Below are positions 51,645 through 64,000 of a stretch of DNA of 64,000 nucleotides, piece after piece; position 1 is the first letter of the stretch, and each line of letters opens with the position of its first letter. A program made the position numbers and the translations under genes. This stretch comes from Sclerurus mexicanus (lineage: Eukaryota; Chordata; Aves; Passeriformes; Furnariidae). The stretch spans positions 1,554,589 to 1,618,588 of the forward strand of contig VWZF01004785.1 of assembly GCA_013396755.1 (NCBI GenBank), in the 5' to 3' direction. The notes beneath the pieces were generated by a model. The model was not told the origin of the DNA and ran no database searches. It saw nothing but the letters and a program-made list of their open reading frames with translations.

Positions 51645-54129
51645 AATTTTAATTATGATCTACCTTCTCCATAATGCAAATGTGTCACTAAAATTTCACA
51701 GCAAAGTGAAATAATTTCCACATTAAAGCAGCATGCAAAATCATATCTCGCTTTTTGTGGGAATGTCATGGTGTAGCCAGTGCTACCTACCTTCAGTTCA
51801 GCTGGCGAGGTCCCACCTACCTTCCTATCATCATACATCCTGCTGGGAATGTATGTCCATGCGTATTTGAAAATCTAGACCTGAATTGAGAAGTATGAAT
51901 ACAACAGGAAAAAGTTATTATTTTGCTAATTAGATCAGAGTATCAGATTCATATCTACAATTGAGACAGTAAGTTGTTTCACAAAGTTTTCACTTTGGTA
52001 AACAGGCAAATATTTGTCAAGTTGAAAAGAGAGACAAAGTGGGAATGCAAATATATCTTTATCATCTTTTTCTTGAGTTGTTCCTACCATCCGTGTTTCT
52101 GGTGACATCTGTCTTTGCTCAGCAAACACGTGTCATTGCAGTCCCATTGCCTTATGCTGAGTAATTGAAAGAAACAACATATACTCAGCTCAGCAACACC
52201 CTGTTTACAGGAGAAAAGCTTTAATTTCAGCACTTTCAACTTGGAGTGCTATTTGGAAACATTTAGCTCATAAAAAGCCTTACAGTTCATGCTTTGACCT
52301 CATCATGACCTGAACATTTTGTTAGCAAAGTACCCTGTTAATGTTTTGACCAAAAGAACTAATGTACTTGGGGTTGGTTGGGTTGCCAAAGTGGTGCTTG
52401 CTCCTAAAAAGGGAAAGTTTTAATTCTATTTTCAAAAGCAATATCTTACTCCTAACTATATATGGAAATGTCATCAATCAGTCCTGAAAACAGAGTGTGC
52501 ACTGCAGTGCATTATAATAGCTTATGTTCCTGCGTTCGGTGCAACAAATCTCACGGTACCGGAGCTCATAGCGGAAGTCTTTTGCTATGTCTGTTTTCCC
52601 TCTACTCACTTGAGTAGATGTGAATATAACTCTTGTTTTAATCACCAGCAATGAAGTATAAAGGAACAAGCTAATCAAAGGGGCAGATAATAAAATGCAT
52701 TGCCACTCGCAAACCTATTTACAATGGAGTTCCTTGACTAGGGTGGTTTTGCTGGTGGTTTTTTTTAATTAAGATATAAACCTTCACCCTCCACAGGTGC
52801 AACTTTCTGCTGTTGGCCGTTTTTTAAGGTAATAATAATTTAGCTAGATTTAGACTCTTTGGTCTTCATCTTTATAAACCAAATCCCAAGAAATCCCAGA
52901 CAGATAAATTCAGCAGCAATGAAAGTAGCAATCACTTGGAAATACAGCAACAGTAATGAATGGCAATAATTAAGAAGGATTGTATTAGACAAATCAGAGC
53001 CAAACCCTAAAAAACACAGTGCATCAGGAAATACTGCATTGAGCAGTTACCATTTATGAGCCACTTAATTGTATTTCATCTGTACCTTTTAACTTTTTGG
53101 TAAGTCTTAGTCAAAACTGAAAAAGAATATATACTGTGCATATTTTAAAACATTCATATTAACTCTTTTTTTGTGTGTGTGTATGAAGATCATCAAACAT
53201 TTTCATTTGGTTTTGGTTTGTTTTTTTTTTTAATTGTCAGTTATCTAACTTACTACTGTGTCCTTCATGTGAAAATAACAAGCACTTCTCAGTACCTTCA
53301 GAATTACATTTTAGAAACTCAAAAAACAGTCATCGTTGATTGGATTAATATGAAAAAGGGGCTTCTACAAGCCCTGGAAGAACAGTTCACATGGAATAAA
53401 ATATCAGTCAAGTAGACAGGATGCAGGAAAAAAAAAGTGAAAGAGGATAATAAACAGGAGGGTTTGTGGCTTCTTAAAATATTTCCAGCTAAATGTAGAA
53501 CAGCAGAGACTTTGTCAAAATTAGCAGTCAACATGATGTAAGTGTGTAGGATAAAATCTATTTTGTTGGTGAGGAAAAGACTTTTGTAACTTACTTAGCT
53601 ACAGGATATTGTTTCTGACACTTCATCAGCATGTTTTTATTAATACAAAGGCTAAACATTATTTGTGTCAGAATTGTCACTCAGAGCCCTCACTTCCCAG
53701 CAGACTTTAGCTTCTTAGTAATATGCAAACTCACGCAGTTATTTATATTTTGAAGTTCAAACTCTGTTTGAGGCCAGAGTAAAAGTGGCAGATAAACAGA
53801 AAGAGACAGAAACCCTCCACAGAGCTCAAATTACTGAGCACAGGTTTCTAAATTTGGAGTATTTTAGGTAGGAAGCCTGATAATCTAAGGGACAGTTCAC
53901 TTTATTAGAAAAAAGGATTCACAGTTAAAGGGACTTACTTGGTCTTTACCCATGTTTTCAGTTAAAGGGACTTATTTGGTCTTTACCCATGTTTACAGCA
54001 CCGTCTTTCTTGAAGAGATTATGTTTTAGAAAGTTCAGGTAATTAAAATCTTTACATTAAATGCTGAATATCTTGAGTTACAGTAGGCAGATATAAAGCT
54101 TTATGAGAAAAAATGGATATGTTTTAGAT
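51645..54129. other. Intergenic DNA
   Basis: AT-rich, with a 37-bp duplication at 53922-53995. I see no gene or dispersed repeat. Confidence 0.5.
53922..53995. repeat. 37-bp tandem duplication
   Basis: Units begin at 53922 and 53959. Each reads CAGTTAAAGGGACTTA(C/T)TTGG and continues to CATGTTT. The two are nearly identical, so the duplication is fairly recent. Confidence 0.92.
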
Positions 54130-54580
54130 TTAAGCCAATCTCTGTTAACCAGGGTTTGGGGGAAATCTCCTTCAGTGAGTGTATTTTTATGAACAGTCTA
54201 GGTGATGGAAAACAGAAAGTTCTTAATTAAATCTGCAGACAATAGCAAGGGTGGAGCTTCAGACGTGCTGAAAAGCTCAGAGTGATCCTGAAAACTGAAG
54301 CTGCATGAAAAAAACCAGGATGGTATTCAACAAGGAAGAACACAAAGTTCTACACTTAGCCAGGAGGAATCAGCTTCTTAGATGCACGATGGGGAACAAC
54401 TGCTTGGGTGGACAAGGACAGAAAAGGATCCTGGAGTTATAAAGTACTGCTGGCTGAGTATAAATCAGCCACATTATCCTGCTCTGGACAGGCCAAGCAC
54501 TAAGCTAGGACTTATAAACACAATAAAAGACGTGCAGCAGCTTCTGTTCTACTCAGAAAAATAACACCTACTGTTCTGTT
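54130..54580 (+). mobile_element. Degraded CR1 LINE, ORF2 C-terminal region
   Basis: The + strand follows the CR1 ORF2 order: a broken copy of the 'gacaccaa' region near 54230, then a translation resembling FNKEEHKVLHLA, then a GGACAAGGACAGAAAAGGATCCTGGAGTTATAAAGTACTGCTGGCTGAGTATAAATCAGCC stretch matching the element. The 3' end is lost near 54580. Confidence 0.75.
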
Positions 54581-57500
54581 TTAGCCAGTTTTGGTGTCTC
54601 AACTTCTCAATCTACTCTAGCTCTATTTTCTAGCATGATTGCTACTCCAGACTTTGTAATATCTTCTTCAGAGGATGTGGAGCTAGCCACTTTTTGTGAG
54701 GACATGCAGAATGAGTGGGGCTTCTGCCATCCCTCCATACCCCGCTGCTCTGGTGAACACAGTGCCCCACAAAGGGGACTGGGCTGCTCATTTTGCATAG
54801 CTTTGTTGGTTTTTTTTTCTTTTTCATTTGAGGATTTAGGCCCAAATGCCAGATCAGATGCTAGTTTAGAAATGTTTCTGTTCCTAATTTCTCCAAAACT
54901 GTGGGCTCACCTCCAAGTCCTTCAGATAGGAGAATGCCTTATCACATTTGTATTGTCCTTACTCGGCAGTTCTGCCACACTGCCAGGCCAGACATCCATG
55001 GGGCAGAAGGGAATACAGAGGAAGGGATAAAAGATCGAGTCTCCAAGTATTGCACATGACTCATTCAGGAGAATGAAGAACTTTTACGTTCATAATTTTA
55101 CTTGAGTTCAGGCCAGTCAGTAAACATCCCTATTCTGAAAAATATGCTGAACAGCTATTGAAATCTCACATTTTCTTCTGCTGGCTTTTAGAACCCTTCC
55201 TTAGATTTTGTTTTTTCTAATTTGTTTCTGATGTTTACTTGGTCTGACTTAATTTTTCTTTATTCTGTAAACTCTATGCCTTTCAGAAAGCAGGAACTCG
55301 CTAGTCACAAATAAATTATCATAGATTGCATGGGGAATGGCCTTGTGAGGAAAAGCAGCCACTGCTGAAGTCCAATATTCCCCTTTTGCCTACAAAAGAC
55401 TTAAAACTTTGATATTTCTATTGAAAGCTACTAACAACACTAGTTTTGGTTCCACCTTCCAGACAATGCACCACCTCCCTCAAGTGGTCAGCAAAGTTAG
55501 GATTGTTTTTTCTCCTTCAAAGGCTGTCTTCTGGCACAGCCCAAAGAATGTGTTGAAGAACGCATTTTTTGTAAACATTATTAATAGATCAAGTTTAAAC
55601 CATTCCGCCAAAAGAAAGTATTTTGAATGGTAGAAAGAGATAACAATCCCACAGAAACAAACACTTAGCTGGCATCACTTGGGCACTGCAGGCTTTTGAT
55701 GAGAAGAAAACCAAAATAGCTGCTTTTTTGTGGACAGGCTCTAATAGCTTTCTGCCTGTGGTTACAGGCATTCAGTTACGGTCACTGCCACGGCAGGGAT
55801 TGTATGAGCGCATAAGCTAATCAAAACAGTGGCACATTTGGAAAAGCAGCACTGTTAATTCTGATGGCTTGCTCAAATCCTCATTGGAATAATTACAGTT
55901 TTCTTCTTTTGTTCAAAATCCTCCCCATTTAGAAACAGTTCTTTTGTAATTTGCTGCATAATATGTGCTTGCAGAAAAAACTGGAACAGTGCGGAGGAAG
56001 CTCACAGGAACTCAAACCAGAGTCACGTATATTAAAAAATAGCAATAATGACATTAAGAATAAGAAAAGAGAGGAAATAGAAAGCTCCTTACATCAAGAA
56101 GCGACAGAGGCATCAGTGCTACAGTTCAGAATAAAATTCTCTTGTGGAACAGTGTGCTATAGAAGTACTTTCCAGGGAGACGTACACTCAATACATGAAG
56201 CAATGCCTTTGTATGCACACTGACAATATCCAGCATGGCAGTGGCTAAAGAAATTCCTGGTCATGCAGCCGAATCATGCTCATGTACACACCACTGGACA
56301 CCTGTGACAATCTATGGCTGTTATCCAGGATAAAACCAAACATTCACACAAACCACTACTCCCCTGTCAGTGCCCAAACACTGTGATTTTCAGCGTTACT
56401 TCACATGAGCAAAGACTGATAGCAAACACAAAAGGAAAGCAGTTTAGGTAGAACTGAGCAAGCAATGAAAAATCAAGAACACCAGAAATAATATTCTAAT
56501 TTATAGGCTCACAAAAAATATCTAAATAACTCTATCTAACAGAAGACTACACAACACAAAGGTTTAGAGGGGAGGCAAAAAAACTCAATGACCAAGTGAC
56601 CAAGCAGCTAAATTAGTACAGGAAACACAATCCTCATTTCAGGGCCTAAGTCAGTCCTCAGCAGGAGTCAAGAATAAAATTGTGAAGTATGACACATATA
56701 GCTAAATATATTATAAGCATTGCTCTTGCTAGAGGCAATGTTCTGTTCTAGGAAGTAATTTTTCTATTTCTTTTGCTGGGTAAAAGTGCAATCAGGTAGC
56801 TCCAACCACTTCTTTTAACAAAAGCCTGTTAATTAAACCAACACTATCCAGCCTCCTTCTTGGCATTAATAAAGTGCCAGAGGAAGGAAGCCTTAAGCAT
56901 TTATTTTCCTCTCAGAGCATCTAATATCCCACACTACAGCCAGTGGAAAAATGTTAACACATTTCCTGACTAAGGAAAGAAAAAAGAGAGACACAGAGAG
57001 AGAACATATTTATCACAAAAGCTTGAAGTACAAAGTTTCTTTTAGCGGTCTGTCAGAAAGCTGTTGGAAGGATAATGTCCTCTACATATTTGAAAGAAAC
57101 ATAAGTGGTATGAAGAAAGGTCGTTTTTGCCTTACTACAGCACCAGGATGGTTTAGGTTGGCTGTTGCAGGTCTCTGAAAAATATGGCCAAATCAGACTG
57201 TACACAGCTTGCAGGTGTTGTGACAGAAGCACAGCTAAAGATGACAGCCCTTGGCAGGGCTGAAGAGATAGAGAAGAGATAGAGAGGAAGGAGATGACTT
57301 TGAATAACTTTCAAGGTTGTCATTGCTAACTTTATGTGATCGATCTACAGCTACAACCACCATCCATTTGTCTGCTATTTTCCCTTATTCAGTGGCTCCA
57401 CCTTGAGCTGCCTTTCATTCACTCTGGTATCTGAGAAGGCTTTAGAAAGAAAAGAGATTCTTTGGTACCAGATGTGAGCCAAACCAAACTCCCACCTCTA

Positions 57501-57789
57501 AATATCCCTGAAGTTTAAAATTGCTTGACATTTAAACTTATATCTAGGTTCAAATTTGGCTGTTTGAGGTCATCTTTACACCTTTTTGTTTAAAAAAATA
57601 GCAATGTCTGATTACCCCAACTTTTTTCACTTCAGCCCTGTGAGTCATGGTCAGATTGGCTTACCAGAGGCCCTGGTAACCTAACATACACATCCCATTC
57701 CCCCGCCTCTTTACCTCATAATCTTCCAGAGATGAAATTCAAGATTGCCCGCTAATTATAACAGGATAGCTTCTCAGACAGATGACTTT

Positions 57790-58340
57790 CCAAGTAACCT
57801 TCTCATTCCACTCATATTCAGGGAATGAAAAAGTATGCCAGAGCGTTATGTGATGACGGATGAGGGCCAACATTACAATTTACGTTTGTGACCTGGCACT
57901 CGGATGGAAACAGAGAGTATGATTCAGTGGTTTTTGCAGCCTTAATCCCTACTAAAGAGTGGCTCTGCCAAGGTAAACGTGACATTTTAAATGAAACTGC
58001 TTTGCATACACTGCATGGAACCTGAGATCCCACTTTTGTACTGTGGTTTCCTTCTAAAATGTAGCTACTGCCTGAGAGGGCAGAGTAAGTGTGCCGTCTG
58101 GGCTCCCCTGTGCTAAGAGTGTTTGGTCTGCTTTCACAAATTGCAGTGACGAGAGACGGTGCAAAAAGAGCGAGACAGATGTTATTTGAACATGTACGTT
58201 CTCAAGGCTGAGAAGAGGAGCAAAAATAAAGGCTGGATCCCACTTTCCTTCCCCACCCAGGCAACTCCCAAGCAACAAAATCCAAATTAGGCCCCACATT
58301 TGTAATAACAGCACATTTCCTGGTAAATCAATCATTAATC
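57790..58340. promoter_or_regulatory. Candidate conserved non-coding element
   Basis: In an AT-rich desert this stretch keeps scattered CpGs (GAGCGTTATGTGATGACGG, TTTACGTTTGTGACC, GACGAGAGACGG) beside homeodomain-like words (CAATCATTAATC). Retention of CpG outside an island can reflect constraint. Conservation is untested. Confidence 0.22.
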
Positions 58341-59493
58341 TCCAGACCTAGGAAAGTCAATACATCTCATCGTTATGTCCACAACTACACCAAGATTTTA
58401 GCACACGAGCAGTTTCCTCTTTCCCCTCACCATTGTTTCCTTTGTGCTCTTTCTAAAAATAAAATATTGACCACTTTAAACAAAGAGGAAGAGAAGGAAT
58501 ACAAGTTGTTTAGTGCTCTTTATAGCACCAATCCAACCCAGCACAAAAAGCTAGCCTCTGCCTAAGTATACTATTAGCCAAAATCTATGAGGTTTATCCA
58601 AGAGCTTAAGGGTACTGAACCAAAACCTGATATATCCAAGTGAGCCTCTCTGTACCAGTGTGGCTGGAACAGCACCAGTTTCCCTCAGGCAAAACCCCAC
58701 CAAAATACCTCACATGCAGTGGGCTAAGCTGTACCATAAAATACAGTTCATCTCCCCGCTCCCTTGCTCTCCCAAAGACCCTGCTGTGAGAGTGCAATGA
58801 TGAGATTTATCTAGGCTAAGAGCAAGGCATTTGACCCAAACACCCCATAGTCACCAAATATCATCAAAGTCATCGTAATCTCTGTCACTGGTCAGACCTG
58901 GAGTCAAAGGTACAACCTGTGTAGTGTATAAATTACATGTCTCCAAACACTGCACAAGCCTGGGAATAGACATGCACAGAGACAACTAGAGAAACACAGC
59001 TAACAAGGATTTCCTCAGCATGCTCATCTCTGCCTGGAGGGAACAAAAAGCATTTAAGAATTCCTGTGTCTTAACTCTCATCCACATCCAGCCACTTTCC
59101 TTCACTTAGACATAGTTTATATGTAAATAGATGAAAATTTGAAGCCCTAGTAAAGTCAGACAATCTGTTGGACTCCAGGACTGAGCATCAGAAGAGCAAG
59201 ATGCTATTCAGGAACTTGCAGGTAGGAATCCCTTGCCCAGATTTACCCACATATGCACTTTTTTGAGTACTAGTTTTTGAGGCTTCTCAGGAGCTCCACT
59301 GCCTCATCTCCCAGGCCCTATCAGAAAGCAAAAAAAGATTTCTGTTTATCTTTGAGACTGTGACTGTCTTAGGGATCTATTGTTAAGATTCAGGTATTGT
59401 GAAGATTCAGGTAAGTGGTTTGTCTTCAAAACCAGTTTATTATGCTCTACTATGACCACAATGAAAGACAGTCCAGTCTTCACATGCCTCCTT

Positions 59494-59532
59494 CACACAC
59501 ACACACATGCACATGCACATGCACACATACAT
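59494..59532. repeat. (CA)n / (CACATG)n microsatellite
   Basis: A CA run grades into ACATGC repeats and then ACATAC. A related CATA run occurs at 59779-59797. Confidence 0.9.
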
Positions 59533-61061
59533 CCTCTCCCTTGTGATTGTCCCTGCTGGGCAATGTGATTTATCCTAAGATAAGAACACCAGGTGGGAAT
59601 TGCAGGAAGAAGTGTCTGGATGCTCATGTAATGAATGCATTCCAGAGATGGGGGAGCTATGATAATTGTGATTGGCTTTAGTACACATCAGCCTGCAAAA
59701 GGGTGTAAAATGCTGCTGGAGGCTGGGCCAGCTGCACAAACTGGTCTCCTAGGATTGCAGGCAGCTTCCAGGTGGGTTCACACATACATACATACCTGTT
59801 CCCAGACAGAGATACCTGCAGGGTATGTTCAGCCTGAAGACTGGGAACACTCACTTTTGGATGGGTGAGTAAAAGTAGAAAGGTTCACATATGGAGGTTA
59901 AATCCTGAAGTAGCTCCATGGGTGCTTCGTTGCTTTGCAATTGTACATTCTGAAAGGCCAAAAGCTGTAAACCTCTAAGTTTCTAGCTGAACCTGCATAT
60001 ATTATAGCCCTTCAGTCCTGTTTATATTGTATACTTAATTGGTGATATTTTAATACTGTATTAGCAATAAATCTAATCATAATCATTCACATAATCAGTG
60101 GCATACTTTTAGCAGCCGAACAAGCATCTTCTCTCTACTACTCGGCCACATCTACTTAATATGTAGGTCTGAAAACAGCTAAAGTAGTAATTTCTACATT
60201 TATTTGTTGAAATATAGCCAGAACAAGGCTATTTCAATCATCTATTCGTTCTAAGCCTAGTAATGAAAATGTTGTCGCTTGGGCTTTTCAACCTCTTAAT
60301 GTTAACAAGAAAAAGGGTTGGGAAATTCTTGTTTTTGCAGAAAAGAATGGGGGTGGGGAAATGGCAAAACAGTTCATTAATAAATAAAAATCAGAAATGT
60401 TTGAAAAGTGTGATTTTCTATTAACTTTTCTTAAAAATATTTTTAAGGACAGGAAAGGGAATAATCCCATCCATTTCTCTAGTAAACAGGTGTGAAATAG
60501 ATCCTTCCTTACATAACAGAGGTGCCAGGGAGGTTGACTATCTGCCTTCACAATCTTAAATATTTTAGCTTAGCCACTCTTACTCCACCACTTCTTTCCT
60601 CCTCTAGCTTCTCCAGTAAATATGTCACTGACCAGCTCTATGCAAGTACCACATAGCAGAGATAGCACAGATTTCTGATCCTTTCAGCAAAATCAGTTTG
60701 GACTTCAACCACATTTCTAGGCAACTAGATATAGCATCCTCTCTCATGCAACTATAAGCTTTTCCTAATACAGTGGAATCTTCTACTATTTAAATAATTT
60801 TTTCCATAGCATAATTTAAACAGGATTGACCATAATTATATGTATTTTGGAAACTGGAAAAAATGTATGATAGGAAATGGATGTTTCCTGCTTTCCATCA
60901 ACTGATTTTGAGGCTCTGCGAAGAGGTCTCAAAAGCTTTGAAAACTTTTCTTTTGCTTTTACAGATCACATCTTTTGGATATTAGAAGCCAAATCACAGC
61001 AGTTTACAAGTCAACAAGTCTAGCACATTTTCTTCTTTATACAGCAACACAGTATTGCATT

Positions 61062-61338
61062 GCAAGAGTTGCAATAGAACAAGGGGTAATGGGTTTAAAC
61101 TAAAAGAGAGTAAATTTAGACTGGATATAAGGATGAATTTTTTTACAACGAGAGCAGTGCAATACTGAAAGAGGCTGCCCAGAGAGGTTGTAGATACCCC
61201 ATCCCTGGAAACATTTAAGGCTAGGTTGGATGATGACTTAAACAACCTGATCTAGTGAAACATGTCCCTGCCCATGGCAGTAAAGTTGGAACTAATTGAC
61301 CTTAAAAGTCTCTACTCTGTGACCCTATGATTCTATCT
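61062..61338 (+). mobile_element. CR1 LINE, 3' end fragment
   Basis: The + strand holds the end of CR1 ORF2 (the CTGCCCAGAGAGGTTG block, translating as LPREVV) and the 3' UTR with GTTGGATGATGAC. It closes with CCCTATGATTCTATC at the CR1 terminus. It is truncated at its 5' end and moderately diverged. Confidence 0.93.
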
Positions 61339-62649
61339 ATCTTTAGAAGAGAAGTGCAGACAAAAAATGAGATGAAAAGTAACTGGCAACAAGGAGAAGT
61401 AATAGTATAGAGTGATATTAAAAAAAAAAAAGAGGAAAAAGACACAGGGACACAGAAACACATCTACATGTCTCTCTCTAGCTACCAGCAGATCACTGTA
61501 TCTTAAAAATACTTCACATTGGAAGGAGGCGAAAAATGAAAGCAGCTTTGAAATGTTGTTAGTTGTAAAGGATATCCAGGACACCCTGAGCTCATTACTC
61601 CCTAAACCTTTATGCAGAGATAGAAAGAAATTAAAACTCATTGTAACATAAGAAGATGATTTCAGTTGGCAAAGCTGTAGTATTACTTTGTAAATGTTAA
61701 GACAAAGATGTTTAAAACTTTTGGACTGTGCAATAACACTTCTTTTAACTGACTAGTTACACAGGAACTTTAGAAGCATATTATACATCATAATGCTTAG
61801 GATCAGATTTAGCCATTTTTTATTGATACAACAACCCAAAAGATTCACAGGTCACTTGTAATTTTTATTTCCAAGGAAAGGAAAACAAGAAAGTTGTGAA
61901 AAAAAGCCCTGCTAGTATTCAAACAAGGAGAAATGTAACCAAAGTAGTGGAAATCAGAAACCACTAGTTTAGTTGTGTGAAGTTACTGGCATACAAAAAT
62001 AGGTCTTCAAGGAATGTCCTGCAGCTTTTTAAACCAAGAAGAACTCTTGTGGGGGTTCCTGATGGACTAAAACAGTGACAACTGCTCCCAAGGACTGGAG
62101 CACTTCAGGATGGCATCCTGAGCAGCACTGCCTCTGAAATTCTGCAGACGATCAAGGCAGCACCGTTTTTCAAATCTTACCTGCAGGCACAAGCAGGTTT
62201 GAACAAATGCTAACCCAGTGCTAACCCAGATTCATTTTGTTCCTTTGTAAATGTTCTTTGGGCATTTCCATCTTTATTCCCTTTATATCCAAAAATGCAT
62301 GGTCAGTAGAGATAAGCCCACAAAGCCCTACTGCAGAAGCATTTCAGTGCATGACTACAGCACCTGAATACTGCACAAGTCTCTAGGAGAAGACAAAAAG
62401 TTAAAAAGAGTCAGAAGTAGTGTTGGTACCTGCCTTTGGATAGCAAAGGATTAAAGCAGACAGCAAAAGGGACTGATCAGCCTAAGGGGAATTAAGCCCA
62501 CTCACTTTCTAACAAGTGCTTTGACCACCAGATCATAGGGTATGCTGGTGAAGAAGAGCATTCCTCCTCCCTCTTGAAACTGAGCCGTAGTGCAGCCAGG
62601 CATGCAAGAGCTACAAAGACAGAGAAAAGGCAACAAGGAATATGATTCC

Positions 62650-62760
62650 TATCAAGCTAGCGGTTAGGGCACTCATCTTGGAGGGAGACAGTGGAAAACC
62701 CTAGCCTATTCACCCAGGTCTGTTCTGCATTTTCTTTAACCCACAGCTAGTCCACTGACA
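62650..62760 (+). repeat. Possible tRNA-derived SINE relic
   Basis: TAGCGGTTAGGGCACTCATC followed about 40 bases later by ACCCAGGTCTG resembles a worn A-box-to-B-box arrangement of an ancient amniote SINE. Family and borders are uncertain. Confidence 0.35.
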
Positions 62761-63284
62761 AACTGAAGGGAAATTCATACCCTTCCAAGAACAGGGTCTA
62801 ATCCCCAGCTTCCTCCCTTCACAGTCAAGTAACTAATCAGCTAGAGTCACACGTCTCTTGCTGCTGTTTCCTGTGGCTCATCTTTAACAGGAGGAAGAGA
62901 TACTCTCAAGCATTATACAGTATGGCCTTGCAGCTCGGTTACTTCTGTGAGATGAAAAGAGAAATTTGGTCCTCGTCCAGCTGAGTGGACCCAGCATTCA
63001 AGGCATCGCACAGTGAGAGCACTGTGACCACTGTTATGTGAAAGGAGCATCCATCTCCCGTAAGGTACCTGTTCTCAGAAGAAAGGTATGCAGATGAGTC
63101 AGTGGAGTACAGACTAGGACCCAGTATTTCTGAAAGGCCTGCTATATGCTTAGTGGAAGATGTAGGTATCCAAATTAGGTGGCCTGATTGATCATAAGAA
63201 ATGGCACTGCTCACACAACTGTCACTGAATGGGACGTGGAGGCTAAGCAGGTGAAGAATACACCTAATTAATGTTGGTTTGAGC

Positions 63285-63305
63285 GCGTGTGTCTGTGTGT
63301 GTGTT
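63285..63305. repeat. (GT)n microsatellite, interrupted
   Basis: A short alternating GT tract with one interruption (GTGTGTCTGTGTGTG). Confidence 0.85.
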
Positions 63306-64000
63306 TGAAAAAACGTGAGCATCTTCCAGTCCAGTAATCTCTCAGGTAATGTCAGGAGAAGTTAAGACACACAGGCGCACAGACACAGTGTAATGATCCA
63401 GCCAGACTGCTGTAAGCTTTTGGTTTCTATTGATACAAACCAGATGTTGGTGAGCTCTGAATTTCTAAGTTTGTTTAACTCCTTGGAGCATCATTTTAGA
63501 ATAAACACAAGAGGCATCTTTTCTCCAGCTCTCTTTTTTCTTGCATCAGACTTACCTCAGTTGAAAAGCTTATTTATTGTCCAGTCAACTGCAAAATGTC
63601 AGTTGCACAGCATCATCTGAAAACTTGGAGGGAGGAGGGTAAAGAAAATCATTATGAAATTTTCCAGGCAAAACTCCATTTTTACCCTTGATTTGATCTG
63701 ATATAGGGGTTGGCTACTGTCAACTATAGATCCATTGATATGTTTAAGCAGACCAGAGAAAAATCTCAGACCAGAGAAAATTATTCAGCATTGTAAAATA
63801 AATGCAAATTTAATGTATAGCTCATTAAAAACTGTTTTAGGATTTTAGTCAAAGAATAATATCATTCTGCTCTCCCTTACTATTTATTTAATGCATGTAG
63901 AACAGGTGCTCAGAGAAGTATTCAGAGAGAATGTACCTAGTTAAAAGAAACCAACATATGTCCCGTTTTTACAACCAAATTATGGAATTTCAACACCACC

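Larger units (their letters stand above)
54581..61061. other. Intergenic DNA with candidate conserved elements
   Basis: AT-rich to mixed. It contains the CpG-retaining stretch at 57790-58340 and CA-type microsatellites at 59494-59532. Open frames such as 54635-55030 and 55951-56223 are unrecognised. Confidence 0.5.
61339..64000. other. Intergenic DNA to the window end
   Basis: AT-rich to mixed. It holds a possible tRNA-derived SINE relic (62650-62760) and a GT microsatellite (63285-63305). No exon of a neighbouring gene was recognised. Confidence 0.5.

Noticed and set aside
11990..64000. Exons of TRMT11 or RSPO3, neighbours of CENPW in mammals
   Set aside because: None of the longer open frames resembles these proteins as I know them. 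Short exons could be missed by eye, so absence is not proven.
1..64000. CRISPR arrays, operons, phage or bacterial systems
   Set aside because: Spliced gene structure, CR1 LINEs and avian LTRs show vertebrate nuclear DNA. No regularly spaced direct repeats or compact gene clusters were seen.

Overview
The window is vertebrate nuclear DNA, almost certainly from a bird. It is AT-rich and mostly non-coding, with one spliced gene. Its dispersed repeats are typical of avian genomes: CR1 LINE 3' ends, some with the terminal ATTCTATG-type octamer, and avian endogenous-retrovirus LTRs. The species cannot be fixed from the sequence alone.

The only gene I can support is CENPW (centromere protein W) on the minus strand. 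It has three coding exons: 11911-11822, 6202-6089 and 4410-4384. They are joined by phase-0 introns with GT..AG borders and encode a 76-residue histone-fold protein ending KKSRG. A CpG island covers exon 1 and the promoter. The product pairs with CENP-T in the CENP-T-W-S-X complex of the inner kinetochore.

The promoter is misassembled. A 408-bp block (10540-10947) recurs exactly at 11347-11754. Single N placeholders lie at 10948, 11346 and 11989, and an orphan GC-rich piece (10949-11345) sits between the two copies.

Layout: 1-4383 is downstream flank and the CENPW 3' UTR. 4384-11988 is the CENPW body and promoter. 11990-64000 looks like a gene desert upstream of CENPW. It contains two abutting minus-sense LTRs (20080-21554), CR1 copies at 25056, 36244, 50780, 54130 and 61062, older CR1/L3-like relics at 31810 and 44930, small tandem duplications, microsatellites, GC-rich blocks with no recognisable gene, and several stretches that read like candidate conserved non-coding elements. 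In mammals CENPW lies in a sparse interval between TRMT11 and RSPO3. I saw no exon of either, though short exons could escape reading by eye.

I found no novel multi-gene system. The most useful observations are the CENPW gene model, the assembly error at its promoter, and a few intergenic elements worth a conservation or transcription check.
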